Shown: positions 38,348 through 50,050 of the stretch, piece by piece
Numbering within the stretch: the stretch's first letter is position 1
How the letters are laid out: each line of letters starts with the position of its first letter
Assembly: GCA_000499405.2 (NCBI GenBank)
Contig: HG738139.1
Span: 15,247,342-15,311,341, forward strand
Direction of reading: 5' to 3'
DNA: 64,000 bases
Origin: Onchocerca volvulus
Lineage: Eukaryota; Nematoda; Chromadorea; Rhabditida; Onchocercidae
Translations under genes and position numbers: made by a program
The notes under the pieces: generated by a model
The model's database searches: none
What the model saw: the letters and a program-made list of their open reading frames with translations, nothing else
Told to the model about the DNA's origin: nothing

Positions 38348-40393
38348 CATAGCACTAATTATATAGTGCTATGCGTAATTTCCTCTTTATTTCAAGTAAT
38401 GACCCTTTGAATTAAATGATAATGTACCGCATAATAAATAATTATTTTTGATATTTAGGCCTAAATAAATTTTCTGGTGATTACCATCCGCTTGAATCGG
38501 TTTTTCCTTTCATTTCACCATTTACATAAATAACTGCATCGATAACTGGTTGCCCAGATAACAGAACTTGGCCTTTGCTACTAAATCCAAGTGTGTCGAA
38601 GATAACCTTCAAACAGACAAAAATATTATTATTAACCAAAAACAAGAATTTGATATTATAAATAAGAAGAATTTAAGTATGCCCGATGTAATGTATTTTC
38701 TGGCGGTGACAAAACTAAATGTTGGATACAGCCAACCATCAATATTACAAAATATATCTATATTTTGTATGGTCGGCTTTATCCAACATTTAGTCAGATA
38801 TTGAGTTGTGAATGATGTACTTAATAATACATAAAAGTATATAAAATTGAATCTCAATCCTGAAAAAATATGCATCGCCATAAGCAATAGTGGGAATGAG
38901 AATCGGCATAATCTCAATTTGCAATGCACTATAAAAAGTGTAAAAGTATATCAATATAACTGATTCATGAAGTTAATAAAAAACCTTCTCTGCAGATGAT
39001 TGCATTGTAATTTCCTTCATTTCCGGTGAAAAACTGAAACGAACTTTATCGGTGGAAAGGGATGGCCGGATAGTATATAATCCTGGCGGAAGGCAGGGGA
39101 AATGAGCAATACCTTTGCTATCAGTTTTCATTTTACAAACAAGCTTCCCATCAATTTTTTCTTTTTCTTTTTTCATATCAGCTAATTCCACATCACAATA
39201 CGGTAACTATAAAAGGATAACAAGAGATCAAAGGTCTTCATACTGTAAACATGAATTATATTAATTAGCATTATCATTTCATCAAAAATATCCTGTTTGT
39301 CAAATATGATCTGGTAATATTAAAAAATAACAGACACCAGAAAAACTGTACTATAAATAACAATAAATGTTATATATTGCTATAGCACTAAAAAACAACT
39401 GCTAAATTATTTTCCTGAACAGATTACATGAAATTCAAAATGAACCTTTCGAGAAGCTTTAATATTGCTAATTTCTGAATTAGCAGTATTAAAGCCTCTC
39501 GAATTAAAATGGATTTAATAACTATAACAATGGTAGAAAGTCTTTATAACTTGCCTTTATCACAGTTTTCGAATAAAGTGCTACGGAAACTCCAGCTATT
39601 TGATGCTTTTTAGATAAAACGGCAACAGTCAATAAATGTCCGGATATTTTCAAATCTGGTGATACATGAACTGGTGATGCAGTTATTGATACCGGTACTT
39701 TACCAAGTTCAATGCATTCTGTACTATTACTTGCGGTTGACACCTTCAGGGAAAAATAGAAAAAAATTGGCAGTAAATTGGATTAATAAATAAAAATTTG
39801 ATTACTTTAATAAAATTTATAGAAACAAAAAAAAAAAAGTGCTCCGTACCATGATTTATAATGCTTTGGAGATGTGATTATATGCTATTCCAACAATGAA
39901 TTTATCTCGCTTTCATTTATTTAATACAAAAAAGAAAGTGATTTCACTTTCAAAAAAGAAAGTGAAAATTACTTTAACTTAAAGTTGCGGAAGAACTTTC
40001 ACAAAGATGACTTACTAAATATTTTCCGGGTGATGCTCGGAATCGATATGCACCATTTGCAACCGTTTTTGCCTCTGATATAATAGTACCATTTTCAGCA
40101 ATAAGAATCAATGCAACATCTGCTGGTCCATTACCGTTACCACTTCGTAGTACACCTTCCACAGCGAAAGCATTCAAAACGAAATTGATATCTTCACCTT
40201 TTGTGCATAAATCATTCTTTCCATCTACTTTCAGATCAAAACTACTTGGCTCTGAAATAAAATTCCCCCACAACTTCCTTTTTTTTTTTGAAAGAGAGAA
40301 TAAAAGAAGAGAGAGAAAAGAAGAAAGACATATAAGGAAAAAAAAAAATGAATCAAAAGAACTTTTTATCACTATCGCACATTTTTTGTTTTT

Positions 40394-40436
<43 letters not shown>

Positions 40437-40439
40437 CCC

Positions 40440-40489
<50 letters not shown>

Positions 40490-41166
40490 CATTTTTAAAC
40501 ATCAAATGATCAAAAACAACAATGAATCCCGGAAATAGTACCTACCAAAGAACCATCCATCCGGGGCAAAAATACGTATTGAATAATCGCCCTTGTTATA
40601 TACTGGAATCATATAATAACCGTTCGTCGGACTGCATTCCGTTTCAAATTTCAAATTTCCTTCAGCGGTAAATAATTTAACCTAGGAATAGATAATTTAA
40701 TTAAAAAAAAATCATTAAATCATTAGAAAAAGAAAAAATATACTAAAATATCCAATTATTTGATTTACCTTTACAAGTACATTTTATAAAAGATTTTGTC
40801 CTCTCTTGGTATCAATCTTCCACTGATTAGTAAATTTTCATCTTTTGCAATCTAAGTAACAAATCATTCCGAACATAAACTATAGCACAACAGATTAATT
40901 CAATTAAATTTAATGTCGTATATCAAACATACAACTTTGTCGGCTATAAATCTTGCACTTTTTTTTAATCATTTGACAAATGATTCACTCCTAATATCGC
41001 TTTTGCACTATAGTATTGAATCAAACATTCAAACCTGTATTTTCGAATAATCGATCGGAACATCTGGTGACTTGACAAAACCTCCGCAACTATAGACTTC
41101 AGCTGTTACTGTCGAAATATATGCCAAAATCAATGCAAGCCATTTAACTATATCCATATAATTCAT
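31505..41166 (-). CDS. nra-4: nodal modulator (NOMO) orthologue, ER membrane protein
   Basis: Twenty-one exons, 5' to 3' on the minus strand: 41166-41035, 40681-40546, 40251-40016, 39743-39555, 39206-38985, 38606-38485, 38195-38067, 37625-37469, 37082-36956, 36621-36511, 36358-36219, 36076-35792, 35339-35204, 35064-34905, 34676-34433, 34114-33987, 33742-33523, 33166-32957, 32671-32552, 32076-31987, 31633-31505. All phases match, giving 1140 aa (human NOMO1 is about 1220). NOMO is a type I ER membrane protein of stacked Ig-like/prealbumin-like domains that works with nicalin and TMEM147 in the ER. In C. elegans it affects acetylcholine-receptor assembly. Seen here: a signal peptide (about 1-22), then the family hallmark CGGFVKS; CTKGEDINFVLNAF; CWEKTEMD; GIFLEGQVMPAVEGV; and CVYRLVLK. 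One membrane helix lies at about 1077-1095 and the cytosolic tail ends basic (KRQKLKKAQ). The start ATG was chosen because CAG at 41176-41174 is a good spliced-leader acceptor just before it; an upstream in-frame ATG at 41211 exists. Intron 4 begins GC. A short loop between exons 12 and 13 may be missing sequence present in vertebrates. Confidence 0.94.
38311..38374. repeat. (TA)17 followed by 10-bp perfect hairpin in NOMO intron 6
   Basis: A pure TA run (38311-38344) is followed by GCATAGCACT (38347-38356) and its exact reverse complement AGTGCTATGC (38365-38374) across an 8-base loop. Confidence 0.85.
38714..38794 (-). repeat. 81-base intronic hairpin in NOMO intron 5
   Basis: The arms at 38714-38739 and 38769-38794 match in 24 of 26 positions as an inverted repeat. 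The sequence between them contains a further 9-bp stem (ACAAAATAT/ATATTTTGT) with a 4-base loop, separated from the main stem by a one-sided bulge of about 7 bases. In the NOMO sense strand one of the two mismatches becomes a G:U pair. Size and shape resemble a microRNA precursor or a miniature palindromic element; neither is proven. Confidence 0.8.
39448..39503 (-). repeat. 56-base intronic hairpin in NOMO intron 4
   Basis: The arms at 39448-39473 and 39478-39503 match in 24 of 26 positions as an inverted repeat with only a 4-base loop (TCTG). It lies within a roughly 350-base intron that starts with GC. The arms differ from those of the hairpin in intron 5, so the two are not copies of one element. 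Confidence 0.8.
40395..40487. repeat. T42-C6-T45 homopolymer block in NOMO intron 2
   Basis: On the plus strand 42 T are followed by 6 C and then 45 T. It fills nearly a third of the intron between exons 2 and 3. It generates long Phe or Lys open frames that are not genes. Confidence 0.9.
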
Positions 41167-42106
41167 ACTCTCACTGTATGAATATATGAAAACTATAATC
41201 AAAATTTTCATAAAATTTTATCTTTTTTTTTTTTTTCAAAATTTTTGAAGTCATTGCATGATGGTTAAAACGGATAGCAGTAATTACTAATCGTTGTTGT
41301 AGCAAGTAGTTACAGCAGCATAAACTTTAACATGCAATAACGAATAATTTAATTTAATTTATTATAATATTAAGAATCAAACGAGAACTGTCATAATAAT
41401 AACAGAACAATAAGACATTTGCATAATGGTCAAAGTCGTTCAACATTTACGGAAAAAATCCAATAAATAGCTCGAAAAAGAATAAGGAATAATTAGAAAT
41501 AATAAGGTATAGAAAGAATTGAAATAGATGGAATTTTAAATAACAAAGATGAATTATTAATTGAAATTCCTGACTAAAAAAATTTCGAATGTCTAACAAT
41601 GTTTACAAAACAAATGAGCTACCACATACCTGGAATTATCAGATAGAAAGAACTAGGGATAAGTTATAACTGAATGCTTATCAATCATATTTAAACTTAA
41701 TGTGATCAAAACTATCTCAAGTTTTATCTAACATGGTCGAAACAATAATCATCGCATTGTAGAAATAGTGATGGTGGACAATATCGAAATGTTCCACTAA
41801 AAACATGTCTAAGAAAATTTCGCTACATTGCTACATATCGATCGAATTTTCAAATTATAGTAGTTATGACATCGCCAGATTAGACAGCTTCTCTCAATTA
41901 TCGAAAATTTCTAACATATTACTTTTTTAGGAAAAAAAAATTCCAGCAGATTCTTCCATTTACTTGAAAAAAAAAAAAGAAAAAAAAAGACTGCAACTGA
42001 ATTAATAAAACAACCAAATTGAGCAAAATTTGCAGAATTTTACATAATCACAATGTTCATTCAACACCTGTATCCTTCTGCATTAATATTAAATTGATTA
42101 TACAAT
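41167..42106. other. spacer between zinc transporter and NOMO genes
   Basis: About 940 bases separate the transporter stop from the NOMO start on the same strand. The spacer is AT-rich, carries several A runs near 41930-41990, and ends with a good spliced-leader acceptor just upstream of NOMO (TTTTCATATATTCATACAG on the minus strand). I see no other gene in it. Confidence 0.6.
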
Positions 42107-44970
42107 TTAAATATCAACTTGTGTATTTAGTTCAAATAACGGTTTACAGAATTTGCATGACAGCATAAAAGTTTCGTATGGTTCGATTTGTATCGTAGCC
42201 AAATGTATACCGTGTTTAAAGCGTATAAGTTTACTTGCTACTTTCATTGTTTCGGTAGCTTTCTCTGGTTCATCTGCAATAAAGATAAAACATGAGGTGA
42301 AAAATGTATTCAGCTACGATTTCCAAAACTGTTAAATCATTACATCGGATGTAGTATATAAAATGAATAATTTTCAAATTATTGCAGACGACATTAACCA
42401 TCGGAGCGTTTACTACTGATTAAATTATCCAGATCGTTGGATCATCCAATTTTTGCTGGCTAATTCTAGGGTTTCATGAATTATTGGAAACTTCAGAGAA
42501 ATAAATCCATCCACAAACATTTTCCAAGAACATTATCACTTTCATACTTCGCTAAGACGACAGCGTTAGATTTTGCAATGTGTAGTATATGTAGTTCATA
42601 GTCCAGCATTCTAATGCTACGCATATGCATTTTAATATCTATATTGTCCATATAACTTGATCAATTTCAGAGCAAAAGAATCTTTTCTATCATTTCTATC
42701 TGATGCCGCATGTCAAATTTAACACTAAAGATCAAACAAAATATCAATAAATAATGAATATTATAACGCACAAATGTCCTTCCAATATATCTTTCATTTC
42801 CTTCCAGTTTATAGAAAATAAAAACCGTCTTTTGTAATATTAAGTATTGGATTTTTTGAAACTCGAGTATGCTTTTTCTGTTAGATCTAATAATTAAAAT
42901 AAACTACCAAACAGAAATATTCAAACATTCAGAATATGATGAAAAATATTGATGACACGAGCAAAAACGTCAACCACTAATCTCAATAAATTAAGAAATT
43001 GATTAGGTATACATTATGCTATTACAAATACAAACATACCAATGGCTAAATGAACTGCTAGAGCCGTTTTGTCCATATTCAGTGACCAAACATGCAAGCT
43101 ATGCAACGTTCGTACACCGCTTATACTCAATAAATCAGTTTGCAAATTACCGTAACTAATATGTGCAGGTGTTCCTAAAAATTAATCATTCTTCATACTC
43201 CTGTTAACCAACAGATCTAATTATGAAGCAGAATAAATTTAACATAGGTAAAATCTAATTTAGCGAAAACAATTTCTATTTAAGGAAATTCTTCGGAAAA
43301 TAGATTTTCATCAATACCTTCCATTAATATGAAGAAAATATCACGAATTACAGTAATACTTGTGATAAGAACAATTACAGAGAAGAGGAAAGTGCATAAT
43401 GGATCAGCTAATTTCCAATCTGTTATCTGCAATAAAAAAAAAAGCTGTAGAAGATAGCAATTTTGCATATATTATCTTGTAAATTATTTTGCATATATTG
43501 TAAATTGATCTTCCTTTTTTTTTTTTTTTCTAAAATTCGCAAAAAAGAAACCTTTGTTCTTGTTTCTCTTATCAAAAAGAATATCCTGTGATGGAAATAC
43601 AACACCTAAGAGCATACTATCATCTTACCTTAATGACGATAGCAGCAACTAGGACGCCGATACTTTGGATAAAATCCCCCAGAACATGGATGAAAGCCGC
43701 TCGTACATTCACATTAGTACTAAATTGTGCAACCGCGTAAGTTGGAAATACATTTTTTTCGTCAAAGTGAAATATTTATTAACAATTTTATTCGTTCTAT
43801 TCAGATAAAAATAGAAAAAAAAAAATCAAGTACCTACTGGTTGTGATTATGACCTATATCATGTGAATGAGCACAACGAAAATACCGCAAAACGAGTCCC
43901 ATGATAATATTAAATATTACGCCTGCACTTGCTGTAACAATCATCGTATTTGCATCTACCTAAAATTGCCATATCAAATAAAATCCTTAAATATCAAAAA
44001 AAAAAAAAAAAATGTATATAGTTGGGAAATTCGTTCAAATCAGGTTAAAATTACATCGTCGATAATTTACAATTTTCTAACTACTATTATTTTCACATGA
44101 TTAAGTTAAAGTCCTCTGAAAAACATCGCCAATTGGAATAATTTTTACTAAAAACGTAAAATGGTTTAAATTCCAACTTATTTTCTAATCTTGAATACAT
44201 GGAAAATTTTCTTAATAAATAAATTTGTTGCATTGTGACATTACATATATTATAACATAACATGAATTTACATAATTTTTTCTTTTTTAAGTGCAGTTTT
44301 GAATACATAACTTTCGAATATATAATTCCGATATTATAAGGGAATTTTATTTCACGTAATAGTTTCAAATAATTATGCTATCCAGATGTCATAGAACTTG
44401 AATGAATTTCTTGTTTGAAACTATATCTTGGATATGATTCAGCGTTGATTTCCCGAAAGAATTCCTCAACTATTTATTTTCAATTTATTGCTTATATTTT
44501 CAATAGATTAATTATAAATCCCAACATAAATGTTTCAGAAATATTCAATTAGTATTAAAACTTTAACTTTGAACACAAATGTCTAACAGAGTCAAAATCT
44601 CAATCACTTAAGCAACTATTTTTAATTATCAATAATTTAAAGTAAAGACAAAAGAAAAGGGAATAAACAAACATCGAAATTATTATCGATAATCCGCTGT
44701 AACGCAAGCATAACAAGCATCGTAGTAAGAATCCATATAATTATAATTGATATCGTTGCACCCAAAATTTCCGCACGAAGAAAACCAAACGATAATCGGT
44801 GATTTGCTATAACTTTTTCTGTTACCAGAGTTTGAATTACTAGTACGAACATTATTAATCATTTTGTATTGGTGTAATCACCATGTAATATATGTAGTTA
44901 TGCCGAAACTTATTCAAAATTATTTTGTATTCATTTCAGATCTTAAATTTCCAATATCGTGATTTTATTC

Positions 44971-45022
<52 letters not shown>

Positions 45023-46834
45023 GTTTGCAATTTAGTTGATTCAGAAGAACATGCATCGAAATGATGCCATATAACGAAACATTTGCAGGTATTCGTACCA
45101 TGTTGCCATGTTGATCAGTGAATCGGAACTTTAATATATTTTGCTATAATCTGTACATATAACCTAATCAATTATATATTGTTAATATATACTCATTCAT
45201 TTTCCTAAAAATGTTAATTAAGAATGAAAAAGAAAAAAACTGCTTCTAATTAATAAAACGTCTCGATCACTTTAAAAGTAGGAAATTATTTCCAGGGATA
45301 AACATTGATATGAAAATAGAACCGGGAGAGCGTGCAAGCCGAATTGCTATGATAGATATAATAAAGGAGAGCAAATCACTAAGCATATGTCCAGCATCGG
45401 TCATTATCGCTAAACTACGGGCCAGAACACCACCAGTGAATTCAGCAATAATAAAAAGAGCACTTAAAATTGCTACCACTATCAATGATCGTTCAGCTCT
45501 TTGATCCTGAAAATAGATAAAACCCATTATGAGTTTATGAAAATTTTCTTCGTCTTTTGATTTTAAATTGACCCTTTTGTTCTCAAATTATGATTAATGT
45601 TTAATTTGATAATTAAATTTTTAAAATAATATCATTGAATTTTAAAGAAAATTTATATACAAATGTGGACAATACGTAATTGTAATTCATAATTCAATAT
45701 ACAACACTGACATTTCGAGAAACAACTTACACGGTGACAAACTTCATCCGGTGAATGGATGTAACAAAGTGATAACTAATAATTCTAAAAAAGATTAACA
45801 AGAGGGTGAAAGTTTCAAAATGTCAACTATCGAATCAAGCACAGAATCAGATGTAGTTAACATAATAATATAGTTATTACAATAATGGATGCTTAATTAT
45901 ATTTAATCTAAATGTTCTATATTTTAATTATATTTAACCTATTGTTTTTAAGGCACAATAATCTAATATTTATAATCTTATCAAAAAATAAGAAAACAAA
46001 AAATAGAAAATAAAAGTTTTAAATAAATAAACGTCACGGAGAAGCGTTAATCTGCCGGAAAAACCGAGATATTTTTTTTTTTGGAATATAGGTATGATGA
46101 ACTGATCAATACAGATAAATTTTGATCTTTATGATATAATTAACATATTGTAAGTTGTGCTGTGCTATGGTGACATGAATTAAACAACTCCCTTTGTGCT
46201 ATGATAACAAGTTGTAAATTATGTTACGTTGACAAGCAGAAAACTTGATCCTTTTGTACTAAAATTAATATGTCGTAAATTATTTCGCTTTGCGTTATAC
46301 GATATTGTAAACTGTACTAGGATTCACATATAATAAACAACTTCACTCTGTTACGGGATTCATTCATTCATTCATCCATTTAATCCTTTCCTCCGGTCAA
46401 AATTCAACGAGCAGCGCTTCCCAGACTTCATCAAATTCATCAAGTCTCAATACCAATAACCCAAACCCCTACTATGAAAAAGAAACCCAAATTATCGACT
46501 ATATTATCAATATTTATCATTTCGTTGTGACAAATAAAACTTGTTATATCAGGGACTTCATTATACAATAAAAATCATCTGTACCATGTTCCAATCCCCA
46601 AGAAACTTTTCAAAAATTACTTTCATGATCAATGGGATGAAAAAAAAAAAAAAAAAAAAAAAAAACCTCTTTCTGGGATAGCAATAAAAAATGACAATGT
46701 TCTTGTAGATGAGAATGATCGACTGATTCTTGTTCTTCATCATAACTATCCTGATCATTGTAAATTGCATTTCGATCGTCATTATCATTCGAAGTATTAT
46801 TCTTATTTGTTCTTTGCCATATAGCTCTCAACAT
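42107..46834 (-). CDS. CDF/SLC30 zinc transporter, ZnT2/3/4/8-like
   Basis: Nine exons on the minus strand: 46834-46667, 45775-45731, 45506-45323, 44806-44673, 43959-43838, 43719-43629, 43426-43318, 43174-43040, 42273-42107, joining in frame to 384 aa. Family members exchange Zn2+ for H+ and move zinc from cytosol into vesicles or out of the cell. Seen here: an acidic, Asn/Asp-rich N-terminus with a His/Cys patch (HSHLQEHCHF); six membrane segments; the paired zinc-site motifs HMLSD in TM2 (His111, Asp115) and HVLGD in TM5 (His229, Asp233); a His-rich loop between TM4 and TM5 (AHSHDIGHNHNH, about 207-218); and a C-terminal cytosolic domain with LHSLHVWSL and TIQIEPY. NVRAAFIHVLGDF and the LMEG before the C-domain are strongly family-typical. 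The 15-aa exon 2 has the least support, although its phases and acceptor fit. The exon 1 donor is GT followed at once by a long T run. C. elegans cdf-2 or ttm-1 are possible counterparts; I cannot choose. Confidence 0.92.
44972..45019. repeat. 48-base T homopolymer in zinc transporter intron 3
   Basis: An uninterrupted run of 48 T on the plus strand (A on the gene's sense strand), comparable with those in clu-1 intron 7 and NOMO intron 2. Confidence 0.9.
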
Positions 46835-47626
46835 TTCTCTTTAACAAAACTATCAATTACAGTGTGATAGCAACAATAAATAAAAAAAAACACAATTAAA
46901 AAAGAAAAACCGTAATTAAGTCATGCTATGAAAATGCTCCATTCTCGACAATCCATCCGAAGAAATCCCTGAACAAGAAAGAAAAGCAAACACCCCCAAG
47001 TCATTTTCAAATAATAGGGTCAAGTTCTTTTCAAAGACAATAACACGGCCCTATCATGAAAATTCTTATCCTACGCTGATGAAACTTGAGAAACGTTTGT
47101 TAGAACATACAATTAATGATATAAATAAGATATTGCCATTAATAAATGGAAATTTATCCACGAAATGTTAATTTAAATTGTTCGAACTTTTTTGTCCCTC
47201 TTTTTCTTCATCATTTTTCATTGAAATCAAATTAAATTTTTCTTATTGGTGTAATTTAAATCATTTAGTATTTCTTTATGCCTGGAAATTTGAAATCAAA
47301 TAAAAATAAAAAAAAGTTCCATAACTAAATGTTCGAAAATTATCATTTATATTGTGTTACAAAACTGAAGTAATTTTTCACTTTTATGCTATGATTTCCC
47401 ATTAATTTTTTATGTCTTAAATTCGCGTGTTACTAACATATTATCGTTGAAAATATTTCAAAATTTTAATTGAAATCAAATTTTTAATTTATGTATAAAA
47501 TGTTGTTTCTGTTTCTTACTTGGTTAAATATTTGATGAGGTGAATTAAATTGCGTAATTTTACTGTTTGTGAAATTATTTTAAAAATTTCTTTTTTTTTT
47601 GACTATCATGACCATCCAAAAGTGAA

Positions 47627-47765
47627 ACCATGTCCACCGAATACTTTTTTTAATGAAAAAATCAAAGTTTGCGATCATTTTGGTGAATGCGATGAATAGA
47701 TGCAAATGATTTACCATTCCCATGATGTACGTAAATATAAAGTAAAAGTTTGGAGTGAAAATCTT
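47627..47765 (+). pseudogene. relic of chitinase last exon (chitin-binding domain end)
   Basis: This stretch aligns with the second half of the last chitinase exon and its 3' UTR (59828-59960). Translated, it gives CPPNTFFNEKIKVCDH, against [16 protein letters not shown] in the intact gene. The match continues through an indel-containing C-terminus into the UTR (ATTCCCATGATGTA in both). A stop lies at 47697-47699. The first half of the exon, with the other Cys residues, is missing and is replaced by a T-rich stretch. It is a fragment of a duplicated chitinase gene, with no sign of the rest beside it in the same orientation. Confidence 0.85.
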
Positions 47766-49377
47766 GATAGCACACGAAAAAATGACTCGGTCCGTGCGAT
47801 AATAATATCCTTTAATAATTCAATTCTACATTTGCATCACATTATTGCAAGCTGTATTGATGTATAAATTTGTTTAAAAATATGGCAGAATTATGTAGGC
47901 TAGAAATCATTAAGACTAAGAAAATAATTTTTGTAACTTGTTTACTCATTCTGAAGCGGTATTATTTCTGGATCGTTCAAAATTTAGAATTTCTTTAAGA
48001 AAAATATGTGCTATGAATGAACAATGCGAAGTTCATTCATTAAGATCATCATATCATTCAACCGAATACTAAATGCTAAAAATTTGAAACAAGTTGCTTA
48101 ATTTATAGAGCAAAAATAATATTTTACTTAAAAAAGAGATAACGATGGCAACATCAGTATTATTTCATAAATTCTTATTCACTGTATGGGAATCTTGTAT
48201 GAGTGCAATGAGGAATCATCTAAATAAAAGAATAAACAAACAGTCAAAAAAAAAAGAAAAATTCTAAACTAATCAGTCAATCAATAAATCATTACTCATA
48301 ACACATATCAAATTGTGACGTCTCTTTTAGTAGTTCAAATTCTTTGCTCCAATTCTTTCCAAGATTGTTCTATTCGTATCCGTTGCTACGAAAAAAAAAA
48401 AAAAAAATCTTTACTGCAAAATATACTGTCAAAACATAAAGGAATGAAGATACGAAGCCATTCTTGAATGATAGACGAATGATATTAGTTTAAAAAGCAA
48501 GGAATAATAAACAAATTAAAGATGGAATGATTCTGGAGAATTGAAAATTTGACAAAATGCAAAATTAGTGTCTAATATACGATATGAAAAAAAAAAAATG
48601 ATGTTAGCAGCAATACGAAAACATGAAGATTAAATCTATGAAATACTATAACTTCTCAGCTATCAGATCAATCGTATTCTTGTTCAAAAAATAAAACTTC
48701 AAGTAAATTTAAACAAAGAAAAGTTCGAGAATATTTCGACATAAGACAGCAATTTCGAAAGTCAAATAATTGAATCCAGGCAATTACGCTAAAATTTGAT
48801 GCTTCAAAAAGTGTATATTTTTGAGCCAAAGATGACGTTTATTCTATCGTCAATTCATCACATGAATTCGCAGTTCCATATGAAATATTCCATCAAGAAA
48901 AAAAATATTACTTTATCAAATGTAAGGATCACAAAATAAAATAACACGTAGACAGGAGTAAAATAGGCAACGAAAAAAAATATTACTTTATAATATTTAC
49001 TTACAGACAGATATAATTTACAATGTATTTGTAAGTGAATATTGAATATAAAATTGTTCTCGATTTATAAACGTGAACGAGCGTAATGAATTTACCTTAT
49101 ACATATAGAATTAGACAAAGCTGACATGCAAAACATGTAGCACCACGATCGATTCCGGATTATAATTCTACCAAAAATCACATCATGATTATGTGACTGA
49201 AGCCTCCCCAGAATACCTTCCCTAAATAAACTCTGCTCACGATAAATATTCGTTGAGTTTCACATTTTGAATTCCAAAACGAATATAAAACAAAGTTAAT
49301 TCGAAAATTCGTAACAGGAACATGACAATAAATATAGTGAAAAGTTGTTAACATTTTCAATTTCGAGACAGAAATTG

Positions 49378-50050
49378 TCATTGAAATCAAGAGTCCATAT
49401 GAAGGCATCTCATAATCCTTTTCTTTGAAGAATCACATCTGGAAAATTTAATAATGTAAGATAATAATTGTTTCATTTGCGCTTGAAATGTACAATACAA
49501 TTTGAATTTGAAATGAAACAATTATGTAGATAACCTCTGAGTTTCGTTCTATTTCCGTTAAATATTATTTTAAAAAAAATGCAAAGTTTTTTGGAAAGAT
49601 AGCTCCTGCAACGGTACTTTTCCAGTTGTTCCTTTTTTTCTTTTGACGAATTGGTAATAGCGGTGATAACAATAAACGAAATAAAAAGTACTTAAATTTT
49701 GCGAGTTTCATCGTTATCGTAACCGTACATTGATTTCCTTTTACACGATATCTTATTTATCTACCAGATATTTGCATATCTTAAAGTATTCCATAATGAC
49801 ATTTTTTTTCACATCAAATTTGGGAAGATTACCAATAAAAGAAAGAATTCATGACTTGAAAAGAATTTGTAACTTAGAATTAAACTTCTCAATAAATCGC
49901 AGTACTGCCAGGATGATTTGTTACTGATGGTGATGATGGACGAATGTGCGCTGCTCCGATTTTTGTTTCCGAAGGATTCCTTAATGTTGGAATTCCAATG
50001 ATAGCTTTTTCTATTGATATATTTTTATTCACCCAGTTTGTTGCAAATTC
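49378..50050 (-). pseudogene. chitinase pseudogene, exons 8-9-10 remnant
   Basis: On the minus strand three blocks match consecutive exons of the intact chitinase. 50050-49886 matches exon 8: it follows TTTCAG and starts GAATTTGCA, keeps IIGIP and PSSPS, lacks the codons for the segment after GIP-T, and has TGG changed to TGA. 49779-49692 matches exon 9: ATATGCAAATATCTG, then a 32-base net loss with stops, then AAAGGAAATCA. 49438 to about 49378 matches exon 10: CCAG then ATG, and CCTTCATATGG followed by CTCTTGATTTC. Introns lie at the same positions, and intron sequence after exons 8 and 9 also matches, so this is a genomic duplicate and not a retrocopy. Exons 1-7 and 11-12 were not found in place. 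Confidence 0.85.

Noticed and set aside
40185..40538. 117-codon plus-strand frame and its Lys-rich minus counterpart
   Set aside because: Produced by the T42-C6-T45 block in NOMO intron 2; only the part matching NOMO exon 3 on the minus strand is coding.
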